Origin: Megaera polyxenophila
GTDB taxonomy: Bacteria > Pseudomonadota > Alphaproteobacteria > Rickettsiales > Rickettsiaceae
Length of the DNA stretch: 64,000 nt
Assembly: GCF_029982035.1 (NCBI RefSeq)
Contig: NZ_CP104166.1
Coordinates: 248,001 to 312,000, forward strand
Reading direction: 5' to 3'
Made by a program: the position numbers and the translations under genes. The notes beneath the pieces were generated by a model, which saw only the letters and a program-made list of their open reading frames with translations, was not told the DNA's origin and did no database searches. Of this stretch, positions 18,528 to 28,455 are shown piece after piece (position 1 is the stretch's first letter; each line of letters opens with the position of its first letter).

Positions 18528-19763
18528 ATGAATATAAAAAAGAAATTAACAAAAGCCTTTTTAGTACAAAGCATTTTGATTTTTTGGTCGGCCAACGCTT
18601 CATTAGCCGCAGAAAACAAGGTGAAAATGGGAGGAATTTACGATTTTCAAGCTATTCATTACAAAAGTAACGGCGATACCAATCAAAGAGTGGTCTCTAC
18701 ACGCAATAAAGAATTTGGTTTCTATACATCTGGAAATATATTCGTAGACTATCAGCTTATAGCCGAAAACGACAATTTGTACGGAGCAAAAATAAGCCTT
18801 GAACATACCTCAGTAAATGATCGAGCTGTACCTTTTTTCTTATATATAGAATCTGAGCTTGGGAGAGTGGAAGGCGGAGCAGAATCAAGTGCAGGAAAAA
18901 AAATGAGAATAAACGGTTATAGCGCATCTTGTGGCCCTGGTAATGGTTGGAATTCAAGAGTTATAGCTTCTCCTAGCAACCCTGCCAAACCTTCAGAAAA
19001 ACTGATTCCATACATCACCAATTTTTGTAGTTTTCTGGATTCAAAAACTAGAACAAGCTTAAGGTCAGATTACTCAAGGAAGGTTACTTATTTTACTCCT
19101 AAAATGGCGTTGGCAGAAAAACATCACATTCAATTAGGTATTTCCTATATACCCGATTCTTCAAACATGGGACACGATGATATAAATGTTGATAAACAAA
19201 ACCCTCCTGTTGTTTCGCCAAAATACAAATTTGTTATTAAGGATGGTATTTCTTACGGCATTACATACAGTGGCAAATTTCATGATAAACTGGAGGCAAA
19301 GCTTTCTGTTGTAGGAGAACACGGGAAAACCCACGCCTTTAACAAAGCTGATAATACCAAATCCAGTATTAAATTCAAAGATTTAAACACCTACGTCATT
19401 GGTGGAATTTTAACATACGAAAAAATTAGCTTTTCCGCCGCATATGGAAATTATAATAAAAGTTTAACAGCAAAAGAAGTAGACGTAATTAGCAGGGATA
19501 GTTACGTTTACGGTTACGGTGCTAAATACACTTTGGGAAAGTATGCTTTCAGCATAAATCAATTTCGCAGTAGCCACAAAAAAAGCAACCTAAATGCCAC
19601 TTCGTTGGGTATGGATTATGAAATTGCACGAGGACTTAAAGCTTATCTTCAGACAAACTTTTATCAAGCAAACGGTAAATACATGGATGCAAGTAGCAAT
19701 ACAGTTAAGTCTAATAAAAACCATGGAATGTTGACATTTTTAGGAGCGAAAATCAGCTTTTAA
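18528..19763 (+). CDS. Gram-negative porin, paralogue 2
   Basis: A 411-residue outer-membrane porin with a signal peptide ending near ASLAAEN (residue 28). It shares the order of motifs with the porin at 15537: the first strand VKMGGIYDFQ, then LGRVEGG, then KVTYFTPKMALAEKHHIQLG followed by IPDSSNMG, and the terminal strand MLTFLGAKISF. It is about 50 residues shorter, and the two have diverged strongly in the loops, which are the surface-exposed parts. The paralogues are convergent neither in strand nor in regulation, so they may be expressed under different conditions. Confidence 0.85.
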   Translation: MNIKKKLTKAFLVQSILIFWSANASLAAENKVKMGGIYDFQAIHYKSNGDTNQRVVSTRNKEFGFYTSGNIFVDYQLIAENDNLYGAKISLEHTSVNDRAVPFFLYIESELGRVEGGAESSAGKKMRINGYSASCGPGNGWNSRVIASPSNPAKPSEKLIPYITNFCSFLDSKTRTSLRSDYSRKVTYFTPKMALAEKHHIQLGISYIPDSSNMGHDDINVDKQNPPVVSPKYKFVIKDGISYGITYSGKFHDKLEAKLSVVGEHGKTHAFNKADNTKSSIKFKDLNTYVIGGILTYEKISFSAAYGNYNKSLTAKEVDVISRDSYVYGYGAKYTLGKYAFSINQFRSSHKKSNLNATSLGMDYEIARGLKAYLQTNFYQANGKYMDASSNTVKSNKNHGMLTFLGAKISF

Positions 19764-19880
19764 ATGATTATGTACTAAAGAGAAATTAAAAAGTTAATAA
19801 AGTTGTAAAAAAATATTGATTTTTAATTAATATAATGAGATTATTAAAGAAAGTAAAATTATGTTAAGGAGATAATAACA

Positions 19881-20618
19881 ATGAGGGTACTACTTATAGA
19901 AGATGATAGTTCAACTGCAAGGTCGATTGAATTAGCATTAGCAGCCGAAGGGATAATTTGCGATACCGCTGAAGTTGGAGAAGAAGGTGTAGAAATAGGA
20001 AGAATATATGATTACGACATAATCCTACTTGATTTGATGTTACCAGATATTGACGGTTACCAGGTCTTACTAAGGCTTCGGTCAGCAAAAGTTAGAACTC
20101 CTATACTAATTTTATCTGGATTATCCTCCGTCGATCAAAAGGTCAGAGGTTTAGGATTTGGAGCAGACGATTACTTAACTAAACCATTTAATAAAGATGA
20201 GTTAATTGCAAGAATCCATGCAATTGTCCGTCGTTCTAAAGGACATTCCGAATCTGTTGTTAGATTTGATAAAGTAGCAATAAATCTTGATACACGAAAT
20301 GTGGAAGTTAACGGAATACAAGTCCATTTAACCAACAAGGAATATGCCATTTTAGAGCTTTTAGCGATGCGCAAAGGGTCTGTTCTGACAAAAGAAATGT
20401 TCTTAAACCACTTATACAGTAGTATGGACGAACCTGAAATTAAAATTATTGATGTTTTTGTTTGTAAATTACGTAAAAAGCTAGCTGATGCTTCTGGTGG
20501 CGTTAACTATATTGAAACTGTATGGGGACGTGGTTATATGCTAAAGGACAATGAAAGCAACGAAAACAAAAATCTCCTTGAAGAGTCTCTGGAGATTGAA
20601 CAGGGCCAGAAAGCGTAA
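19881..20618 (+). CDS. ctrA: Cell-cycle response regulator CtrA
   Basis: An OmpR-type two-component regulator of 245 residues. The receiver domain has the acidic pair at the N-terminus (IEDDSST), the phosphate acceptor Asp51 in LLDLMLPD, and Lys in YLTKPF. The winged-helix DNA-binding domain ends in ETVWGRGYML, which is strongly conserved in CtrA of alphaproteobacteria. It controls cell-cycle and envelope genes. Rickettsiales keep CtrA but lack much of the Caulobacter circuit. A ggaga ribosome binding site precedes the ATG. The tail after residue 225 is charged and variable. Confidence 0.93.
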   Translation: MRVLLIEDDSSTARSIELALAAEGIICDTAEVGEEGVEIGRIYDYDIILLDLMLPDIDGYQVLLRLRSAKVRTPILILSGLSSVDQKVRGLGFGADDYLTKPFNKDELIARIHAIVRRSKGHSESVVRFDKVAINLDTRNVEVNGIQVHLTNKEYAILELLAMRKGSVLTKEMFLNHLYSSMDEPEIKIIDVFVCKLRKKLADASGGVNYIETVWGRGYMLKDNESNENKNLLEESLEIEQGQKA

Positions 20619-20735
20619 GTTTAGAATATATAATACATTTTAAGACTTAAGACATATATTTTGTGAACCTATTTGCCTAATAAGGAGCAGTAAATAATTT
20701 ACTAAATAATAACTATTGTTTATTAAATATATAAA

Positions 20736-21716
20736 ATGGTGTTCACAAAATTGTTAAGAAAAGCATTATATTCTATTATTTTTGTTATTCTGGTATTCAT
20801 CACCTTCACTAATATTTTTAGCAATTACTTACATACTCCTGGGCCTTTAAATGACAAAACCATTGTTCTAGTACGTCCAGGATTATCTACAAGCGAAATA
20901 AGTAGTCTACTTGCTGAATCTGGTGTAATCAAAAATCCCGCATTTTTCTCTACCATAAGCAAACTATATTCATTATTTAGACCGCTAAAAAGCGGTGAAT
21001 ATGATTTTACTTATGGAATATCCCCATTACAAGTGATAAGAAAATTAGCAACCGGTAAATCAATAATTCATCGTTTAGTTATCTCAGAAGGGTCCACAGT
21101 AAACGAAATCATTGATAAAATTAATAAAGAACCACTGCTGAATGGAACAATATCAACACCAATTCCGGAAGGATATTTGATGCCTTCAACTTATTTTTAT
21201 TCTTATGGCGATAAAAGAGACAATATTATTGATCAAATGCGACTAGAAATGTCATTAACGTTAGATGAAGTAATGCAAAAACTTCCAGCGAATTTTCCTT
21301 TAAAAACTCGTAAAGATGTTTTGATATTAGCCTCAATAATTGAAAAAGAAACTAGTAATGACGAGGAAAGGTCAAAAATCGCTGCTGTATTTATTAATAG
21401 GTTAAAAAAAAATATGAAGCTACAAGCATGTCCTACTGTAGCCTATGCGTTAACAGAAGGCAAATACAGACTAACAAGACCACTTACTAAAACTGATTTA
21501 AAAGTAAGTTCGCCTTACAATACTTACCAAAAATTAGGATTACCGCCTGGGGCAATCTCCTGTCCTGGGAAAAAATCCTTAGAAGCAGCTGTTAATCCCG
21601 CTCTAATAGATTCTTTATATTTTGTCGTAAATGGCAACGGTGGCCATCATTTTTCTAAAACATTTGATCAACACAATCAGCATAAAGCAAACCTCAAGTC
21701 CTCCTCTTCTAAATAA
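20736..21716 (+). CDS. mltG: Endolytic transglycosylase MltG
   Basis: A 326-residue inner-membrane enzyme that cuts nascent glycan strands and limits their length. There is a single N-terminal membrane segment (about residues 12-30), a LysM-like part with LRPLKSGEYDF, and then the YceG catalytic domain with the Glu-containing ASIIEKET near residue 207 and the closing motif LPPGAISCPGKKSLEAAVNP. With PBP1A and its activator (50068-53770) it shows that peptidoglycan synthesis is kept in this organism. Confidence 0.95.
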   Translation: MVFTKLLRKALYSIIFVILVFITFTNIFSNYLHTPGPLNDKTIVLVRPGLSTSEISSLLAESGVIKNPAFFSTISKLYSLFRPLKSGEYDFTYGISPLQVIRKLATGKSIIHRLVISEGSTVNEIIDKINKEPLLNGTISTPIPEGYLMPSTYFYSYGDKRDNIIDQMRLEMSLTLDEVMQKLPANFPLKTRKDVLILASIIEKETSNDEERSKIAAVFINRLKKNMKLQACPTVAYALTEGKYRLTRPLTKTDLKVSSPYNTYQKLGLPPGAISCPGKKSLEAAVNPALIDSLYFVVNGNGGHHFSKTFDQHNQHKANLKSSSSK

Positions 21717-21850
21717 CTAGGCTGTTAATAGACAATAAAAAAATTACAATAGCTAGAAGATATAATTATACTAGTTAACTTAGTTTATATTGTTTTATGT
21801 AACTATTAATAATACACTTACGGTTAGAGAGTTTCAATTAAGAGGTAATT

Positions 21851-22630
21851 ATGTCAAAAAAAGGTGTTGACGGGCTTGTAGAAGCGTCGCAGGGGTTTGC
21901 AGAAACTGCTGCAAAACTCAATGAACAGGTTAGCGGAAAAGATGTCCCAAAAGTAGGTAAAAAACAAGAAAAAGGGCTTGCTGGAATGGCGGCTGATTTT
22001 AGAGAAAAAGCAGAAGAATTAAGGCATGCTGAATATGCAAAAGCAGAACTAGTACCGATGATTGACACTTTTGTAGCTTCTCATCTCAATGGCCAAATAG
22101 TTACTGAAGCCGAAATTAGGCAATTTTATACCGATGTTTTAGGAAAATTACAGCAACAAAACTACATTACTCCTGAAGAAGCCGCAAATTTTACAAAACC
22201 TTCAAAAATTGTTATCAAAGAAGAGACCGAAGTAGAACAAACTGGTTTGAGGGCATTGTTTAGTGGAGGTAAGAAAAAGATACAAACTGAGAAAACTATT
22301 GATGGTCCTTCTAAATTTGATGAAGCTATACAGCAAACTATCAAAACCATTAATGACCACCAAACTCTACCTCTTAAATTGGATATGACTGAGAAGTTAA
22401 TGTTTGGCGTTGGTAAGTTTTGTGAAAGCCTTGGCTTAGAATCAATAAGCAAGTTTTGCATGAAACAGATTAAACCAGAAAATTTAGAAAAGATAACTAG
22501 TAGGGAAAAAGTTTTAGCAAGCGCTATGGATGCAGTAAGTACGGTAGGAAAAGGTAATAAACCTACTAAAGTTGAAGCTCTTGTCGAAAAAAGAGCAGCT
22601 AATAGAACCAGCGGTGGAATGGAAAGGTAG
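21851..22630 (+). CDS. Hypothetical protein, Lys/Glu-rich, helical
   Basis: A 259-residue soluble protein not recognised as a member of a known family. It has an agagg ribosome binding site, no signal peptide and no membrane segment. Residues 1-75 are predicted helical with Ala/Lys/Glu heptad-like spacing (AGMAADFREKAEELRHAEYA). A central acidic-to-basic linker around 125-150 (IVIKEETEVEQ then SGGKKKIQ) separates a second helical part, and the tail is basic (KRAANRTSGGMER). It sits alone between mltG and the convergent PAP2 gene. The composition is compatible with a secreted effector, but no export signal is visible, so that remains speculation. Confidence 0.7.
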   Translation: MSKKGVDGLVEASQGFAETAAKLNEQVSGKDVPKVGKKQEKGLAGMAADFREKAEELRHAEYAKAELVPMIDTFVASHLNGQIVTEAEIRQFYTDVLGKLQQQNYITPEEAANFTKPSKIVIKEETEVEQTGLRALFSGGKKKIQTEKTIDGPSKFDEAIQQTIKTINDHQTLPLKLDMTEKLMFGVGKFCESLGLESISKFCMKQIKPENLEKITSREKVLASAMDAVSTVGKGNKPTKVEALVEKRAANRTSGGMER

Positions 22631-22676
22631 TTATAGCTCCTTAATTAAGACTTTTAACAAAATTAGGCAGGAAAGT

Positions 22677-23576
22677 CTAGGCCTGCTTAATTAAGCGTGA
22701 AAGCATTTTATTTTTTAAGGAGATAACAGGTATAAAAGAAAATATAATTAAGCCTATAATTGTATATTTAATTAGAAAAATCCCATCAACTAAGGCTACC
22801 TGTTCAAAATGAATTTTTGGGAAAGTTTTATTAACTATCAACAAAGAAAATACTCCTAAAACAGCAGACATTAAGTTACAACGCATCTTGGAATTTGTAT
22901 AGTTTTTAGCATAAGAAATGGAAAGTCCATAACTAATAAGTATCCCGCCAAGACTAATTATCAGAGGCTGTACTTCTGTAGATACTAAAATATACAATAT
23001 AAAAACAAAACTACACAGTAACCAGTAAGTTATCGTTTTCCCAGTTTGCCACTCCTGAAATAACTTTTCTCCTTGAGAACTAATAGCTACAAAAACAGTA
23101 ACAATACCAAAAAACAGGCCTCCAAAGACCTGATCAACTGTATGAACTCCTAAATATACTCTGGATATCATTATACACAATATAATTAATACCCCTAAAA
23201 AGCGTAAAGCTCGTGATTGAAAATAATATAAAAGCAATCCCCACAGTACAGTTGCTACATGTACATCTCCACTTGGAAAACCCAAAGACTTATCGATGAC
23301 ATGTACCAAATGTAATGAGGTATCAGGCCTCTCTAGTAAAAATACATTTTTAAGTATTCCATTTACTACCGTAGAAAAAGGGATTAAAAACCCCAGCCTC
23401 CAAAAAACAGAAGCATTAAGCGCAAGCCAATATCCAAGGGCTATTACTCCAATATAAAAAGGTTCACTGGCAAAAAATGGAAATATTTTAAAAAGAAAAG
23501 TAAGTTCAGGATTACGGAATGAGATTATGGTGTCCTGTAAAGTCATCATAAATTTTACAAAGCTAGTTAATATCAA
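22677..23576 (-). CDS. PAP2-family membrane phosphatase
   Basis: A 299-residue integral membrane phosphatase. The three PAP2 motifs are in order: KNVFLLERP (KxxxxxxRP form), PSGDVHVA (PSGH variant with Asp for the first His position) and SRVYLGVHTVDQV (SRxxxxxHxxxD). Several membrane helices surround them. Substrates in the family are undecaprenyl pyrophosphate, phosphatidate or lipid A phosphates. The annotated start is TTG overlapping the dut stop. An ATG at 23549 is as likely and would remove nine residues. Coupling to dut is positional only. Confidence 0.87.
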   Translation of the reverse strand: MILTSFVKFMMTLQDTIISFRNPELTFLFKIFPFFASEPFYIGVIALGYWLALNASVFWRLGFLIPFSTVVNGILKNVFLLERPDTSLHLVHVIDKSLGFPSGDVHVATVLWGLLLYYFQSRALRFLGVLIILCIMISRVYLGVHTVDQVFGGLFFGIVTVFVAISSQGEKLFQEWQTGKTITYWLLCSFVFILYILVSTEVQPLIISLGGILISYGLSISYAKNYTNSKMRCNLMSAVLGVFSLLIVNKTFPKIHFEQVALVDGIFLIKYTIIGLIIFSFIPVISLKNKMLSRLIKQA

Positions 23577-24019
23577 TGGCCAGTAGAGCCAAAGCCTTTA
23601 GCACCTCGCGATGTATCCTCTAACGATTGTACTTCCTCTAAAATAATATGCTCATATCTAGCAACTACCATTTGTGCAATTCGCATTCCCCGTTCAATAA
23701 CAAAGTCACTAGAGCTATGATTTATCAAAATCACCTTAATTTCTCCGCGATAATCAGCGTCTATTGTTCCGGGGGTATTTAGTACTGTAATCCCGAATTT
23801 TGCAGCTAGCCCAGATCGTGGTCTTATTTGTGCTTCAAACCCTTCAGGTAATGCGATAGCAATCCCCGTCGGTATAATTGCTATTTCGCCTGCCTTGACG
23901 ACAGTCGGCTCAAAGATAGCTGCAAGTAGATCCATACCTGCACTTTGAGAAGTGGCATAAGCCGGAAGAGAGAGATCTTTTGCATGTTGGAGTTTGGTAA
24001 TTTTAACAGAAAGTTTCAT
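23573..24019 (-). CDS. dut: dUTP diphosphatase
   Basis: Hydrolyses dUTP to dUMP and pyrophosphate, keeping uracil out of DNA. It is 148 residues, normal length. All five motifs are present: SAGMDLLA, PRSGLAAKFG, GTIDADYRGEIKV, RGMRIAQMV and the C-terminal glycine-rich RGAKGFGSTG. Dcd in this window makes its substrate. The stop overlaps the TTG of the PAP2 gene. Confidence 0.97.
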   Translation of the reverse strand: MKLSVKITKLQHAKDLSLPAYATSQSAGMDLLAAIFEPTVVKAGEIAIIPTGIAIALPEGFEAQIRPRSGLAAKFGITVLNTPGTIDADYRGEIKVILINHSSSDFVIERGMRIAQMVVARYEHIILEEVQSLEDTSRGAKGFGSTGH

Positions 24020-24537
24020 GAATATTACTAATTAATAAAAAATTATGATAGGAGCTGGACTTATGCGTTTTTCTAATAGAATAGTAGCTTAAGTTTACAT
24101 ATCTGTCAATTTCTCCGGCACAATCAGATCAATTACGGGCGTAAAAAAGTGTTGTGTGAAATTTTAGAAAAAAGTCTTAAAACAAATTCATTTCAATTTA
24201 AAAAACATATCGTCTATACAAAACAAATGATATATTTCTTACTGCCTCATCTTTTCTAGTACATCGCTTTCAAAAAGCTAACTACTCTTCATAATATAAA
24301 ACTTACACCACTTTAAGCTCAATCATCATTTTCTTTACCTGCATACTTCACCTCGGATTTAATAACCTAGATTATATGATTCTTTTTTTTATATCTCTAT
24401 TAACTTGAAGTGCTTAAGTAACTAATAAACATCAGTACTAGTTTTCTTATTACTCGAACAGCGCAATTAATAATTGTACTATTCTTTAAGAAATTATATT
24501 CATAATATATAGCATGCTATAATTTAGCGGTATAATT
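24020..24537. other. Long AT-rich intergenic region upstream of secretion operon
   Basis: About 518 bases without a supported gene between the divergent dut and the type I secretion operon. The last 30 bases hold a -10-like TATAAT at 24518-24523, overlapped by the perfect 14-bp palindrome TATAGCATGCTATA (24508-24521), which is a good operator candidate. The first ABC gene starts 15 bases after the -10 box, so its leader would be very short. No Shine-Dalgarno sequence is visible. Nothing else was recognised. Confidence 0.45.
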
Positions 24538-26241
24538 ATGAACCTCATAGACAAATTTAACCTTAACGATCCTATTTGTAAATTTCGGCTTAATAAGTTC
24601 GAAATTGTTCTTTCAAGTTTAGCTATTAATCTGCTTTCTCTAGCATTACCGATAATGGTGTTACAAGTTTACGATCGTATAATGATTAATCATAGTGTAG
24701 GTACATTAACGGTTCTAGCTATTGGTGTATCACTAGCAATTATTCTAGAAGGAATACTGCGAATAGCAAGGGCTTACACTACAAGTTGGGCCGGTATGAT
24801 GTATGAATATACTATGGCTGCAAACGCCATGCGATTATATATTAATGCTAATCCGATCAAACTAAAGAAAGAAGGAGCTGGCCAGCAAATACAGAATCTT
24901 AATGCCTTTTCTAAACTACGGGATTTTTATAGCGGCCAAACACTAATTAACATAGTTGACATACCTTTTGCCTTTACTTTCCTGGTTTTGATTTCGTATT
25001 TAACCGGCAAACTCGTAATAGTACCAATAGCACTAATTGCTACATTTACGGTCGTTACCTGGCTCATAGGTAATAAATTAAAGCAGGCTCTGCTAAACCA
25101 GGGAGGTGTGGATGATAGAAGATATAATTTTATTGTTGAAGCTTTGCAAGGTATCCATACTATAAAATCTTTTGGCCTTGAAGCAATTTTTACAAGGCGT
25201 TATGCGAGGCTTGAAGAAGAGTCTAGCCTTCATAATTATAAAACTGCCTTAATAAGTACAGAAGGTTATACTTTTGGTATATTATTTAACGAATTAATGG
25301 TTGTATCAGTAGTAGCTTTTGGAGCTCCTATGGTAATTAACGGAGATTTTACCAGTGGCGCCTTAGTAGCAACTGTATTACTTGCGGGGAGATTAATGCA
25401 ACCAATACAAAAAACTTTATTTCTTTGGACACAGTTCCAAGAATACAGAATAGCCAATAATCAGGCTGAAAAAATGTTTGCAATTGAACAGATAGAACGT
25501 CGAAAAATAGATCCTAAAGAATATAAAGAAATCGGTACTGTAAAATTGGAGAACGTATCTTTTGGCTATGGAGAAAAATTAGTATTCGAAAATATCAATT
25601 TAGATCTAAAAATTCCGGATACTATCGGTATTAGAGGGGATAATAATGCAGGAAAAGCAACGTTAATGCGTTTAATTGCTGGTATTTTAAAACCAACTGA
25701 CGGGAGGATATTCATAAATGGTATTCCTCCTAGTGATTATCATTCTGAAGAATTAGTTAAATACATCGGATATATCTCTTCCAATAATGTCATTTTTCAA
25801 GGAACGATTTTAGAAAACCTCACGGCCTTCGATGAAACTATGGAACATAAAGCACTAGAAATAGCTAAAATGCTTAATCTAGACAAAGAAATTGCCCTGC
25901 TGCCTAAAGGATATGATACAAAAGTTACTGATGGAATTGCTGATATTATTGCCCCTGGAATAAAACAAAGGGTAGCTATTGCAAGAGCTTTAATCCACAA
26001 GCCCAAGATAATATTATTTCACAATGCAGATAGAGGTTTAGATAGGGAAGGTTATAATTTATTAATTAAATTCCTCCATTTAATTAATAACCAAACTACT
26101 ACAATTATAGTGACAGAAGATCACAATATAAATTTGCTTGTTGATAGGGAATACCTTTTAAAAGATGGAAAATTAACTGCAATAAACTCAAAAGATAGTA
26201 GAGTTTATGATTTAAAACCTTATAAAGAATTAAAAATATGA
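24538..26241 (+). CDS. Type I secretion ABC half-transporter 1 with non-canonical ATPase
   Basis: A 567-residue membrane/ATPase protein like PrtD/LapB exporters of RTX-type proteins. There are about six membrane helices in residues 25-310, then a nucleotide-binding domain. The Walker A is GDNNAGKAT, with Ala where Ser/Thr normally holds Mg. The LSGGQ signature is replaced by APGIKQR, although VAIARALIHKPK after it is normal. The Walker B end reads IILFHN, with His for the Asp and Asn for the catalytic Glu. By these features it should not hydrolyse ATP by itself. The frame is otherwise clean, so the divergence may be a trait of this subfamily. Its stop overlaps the next ABC gene by four bases (ATGA). 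Confidence 0.85.
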   Translation: MNLIDKFNLNDPICKFRLNKFEIVLSSLAINLLSLALPIMVLQVYDRIMINHSVGTLTVLAIGVSLAIILEGILRIARAYTTSWAGMMYEYTMAANAMRLYINANPIKLKKEGAGQQIQNLNAFSKLRDFYSGQTLINIVDIPFAFTFLVLISYLTGKLVIVPIALIATFTVVTWLIGNKLKQALLNQGGVDDRRYNFIVEALQGIHTIKSFGLEAIFTRRYARLEEESSLHNYKTALISTEGYTFGILFNELMVVSVVAFGAPMVINGDFTSGALVATVLLAGRLMQPIQKTLFLWTQFQEYRIANNQAEKMFAIEQIERRKIDPKEYKEIGTVKLENVSFGYGEKLVFENINLDLKIPDTIGIRGDNNAGKATLMRLIAGILKPTDGRIFINGIPPSDYHSEELVKYIGYISSNNVIFQGTILENLTAFDETMEHKALEIAKMLNLDKEIALLPKGYDTKVTDGIADIIAPGIKQRVAIARALIHKPKIILFHNADRGLDREGYNLLIKFLHLINNQTTTIIVTEDHNINLLVDREYLLKDGKLTAINSKDSRVYDLKPYKELKI

Positions 26242-28455
26242 AAAGTAGTATTCCTCTTGCAGATCTAGCAGAAGATGGGAAATTAAATTTTATTGATACT
26301 GATAAAATTGATGAATTAATGGCATTATTTGAGATGCATAATTTAATTCCTAATTTATCTGAGGATAGCCACCTTTTTGCAAGTTCGCTAGCTATGCTAC
26401 TTTCTTCGTTAAAATGGGACGGAAACGCAAAAAATCTCTTTGATTCATTACCATATGTAAGGGATAGGGACATAGATTTGCTTGATATTGTAAATACTAT
26501 GGCTAACCTGGGTTTTACCAGTCATAATACGGTAATCAATATCAATGACATTGATGAAAGGCTACTTCCATGCCTTTATATACCTCATAAGTTAAATGCT
26601 TCCCCCCTTGTAATTTTAACTAAAAAAGAAGGTAATTTTTCAGCCTTCCATGCCAAAAAAAATCAAATTGTAGAGTTTAAAGCTAAAAAAGAGTTCCTTG
26701 GAGATGCTTATTTTTTTGAAAAAAATAATCCGGAAAAGATAGAAGAAGACAACCAAACTAAAAAATCAGCGGGTTTAACCTGGTTTCGGATCATTTTTGG
26801 GAGGTTTCGGCCAATTATTAATGAAATTGTTTTAACTAGCGTGATTATAAACCTTTTGTCCTTGGCCATGCCGTTTTTTATTATGTCGATATACAATACT
26901 GTAATAGGTTCAGGATCAACTGATACCTTAATACAGTTAGTAGTGGGAGTAGGAATCGCAATCGGTGCTGAAGCAATCCTTAGAGTAATCAGATTAAGAC
27001 TAGTAGTCTGGCTTGGAGTCAGGCTCGATAATATAGTAAGTAATACGATTTTTGAAAAATTACTGCTTATGAAGGCAGCTTATACTGAAAGTGCCTCAAT
27101 TTCATCACAACTTTCCAGAATTAAAACCTTTGAATCGGTAAGGAAATTTTTTACCGGACCTTTATTTACTGTAATGGTTGAGTTACCTTTTACAGTTATA
27201 TTATTAACTGCTATATGGCTTGTCGCTGGCCCATTAGTATATATTCCAATAGTTGTCGTTATTTTATTTACCATGCTGCTTGCATATTATCAATCAAAGA
27301 TAAGATTAGCTACAAGAACAGCAGCGCGAGCAAGTTCTAACAGACAGCAATTTGGTATGGAAACATTTATAAAAATGCATTCCCTGCATCAAAACGGAAT
27401 GTCCAGAAACTGGTTGTTACGTTATAAAGATAAGCTAAGTTATTCTGCAACTACCAGTTTTAAATCGAATATGATATCTTCAACAATCGAAACTGCTGCG
27501 CATTCCATATCAATACTATCCGGCGTTGCGGTGGTTAGTTTCGGTATTCATTCTATCTGGAATAATACTCTTACTATGGGTGCATTAGTTGCGACGATGA
27601 TGTTAATATGGAGAATTCTTGGCCCTCTGCAAACCCTTTGCTCTATGTTACCTAGAATTGAACAACTTAAAAACAGTATTGAGCAGATTAATAGATTAGT
27701 TGAAATAGAGGTAGAACACCGTCCAACTATAATAAAAAGGCCAATTGAAAATCTTAGCGGGGCGATAAAACTTACCAATATCGGTCTTCGTTATACAATA
27801 GATGTAGAACCTATATTTGTTGGCCTCGATATTGACGTAAAACCAGGAGAAATCATCGCAATTACGGGAAAACGGATCTGGCAAAAGCTCTCTTTTAAAA
27901 TTAATCAATGGCTTATACCAACCCCAAACCGGAACGATAAGGATCGATGGGGTCAATATAAGGCAGCTGGACCCTATAGAACTAAGGAATTATATATGTT
28001 ACCTTCCTCAAGTCCCCAATTTTTTTGAAGGAACTATCAAGGAAAATCTATTATTTGCTAATCCTTTGGCTACTGATAAGGACATTATGGATTCTTTGGA
28101 AAAGGCAACAGGCCTTGAGGAGCTCAAAAATCTGGAAAAAGGTATAGAAACTGTTATTTACGGTAATAATGCACCTATCCCCACGAGTTACACTTATACC
28201 CTAAATTTGGCCAGAGCGATCTTAAAAAAAAGTAATATACTCTTGCTTGATGAACTGCCTAATGCTTCACTAAATGAAGATGTCGGTTTGGCATACAAAA
28301 AAATAATACAGGATGCTAAAGGCAAGAAAACAGTATTCTTTGTTAGCCAAAGAGACGATTTCATAAAAATAGCAGATAGGGTAATTGTATTAACTCCTGG
28401 AATCAGGCCAGCTATTATGGATACGGCTAAATTTATCAATCAATATGGAATATAA
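26238..28455 (+). pseudogene. Type I secretion ABC half-transporter 2, frameshifted in Walker A
   Basis: The second half-transporter, about 739 residues if repaired. Residues 1-160 resemble a C39-like non-catalytic domain, followed by a membrane domain (about 190-480) and a nucleotide-binding domain. At 27867-27873 the sequence GGAAAACGG loses the frame. Reading on in the other frame gives NGSGKSSLLKLINGLYQP, a perfect Walker A, and continues to 28455. Two extra A in the run would restore GKNGSGKSS. The Walker B is intact (ILLLDE), but the signature reads PTSYTYTLN and the switch His is Gln (FVSQRDD). It could be a recent two-base loss, a sequencing error in an A run, or slippage. The ends overlap both neighbours. 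Confidence 0.8.

Noticed and set aside
24020..24537. Possible tRNA or small RNA gene in the long gap
   Set aside because: No T-loop motif (GGTTCRA) or cloverleaf could be found by eye. Other gaps were checked with the same result.
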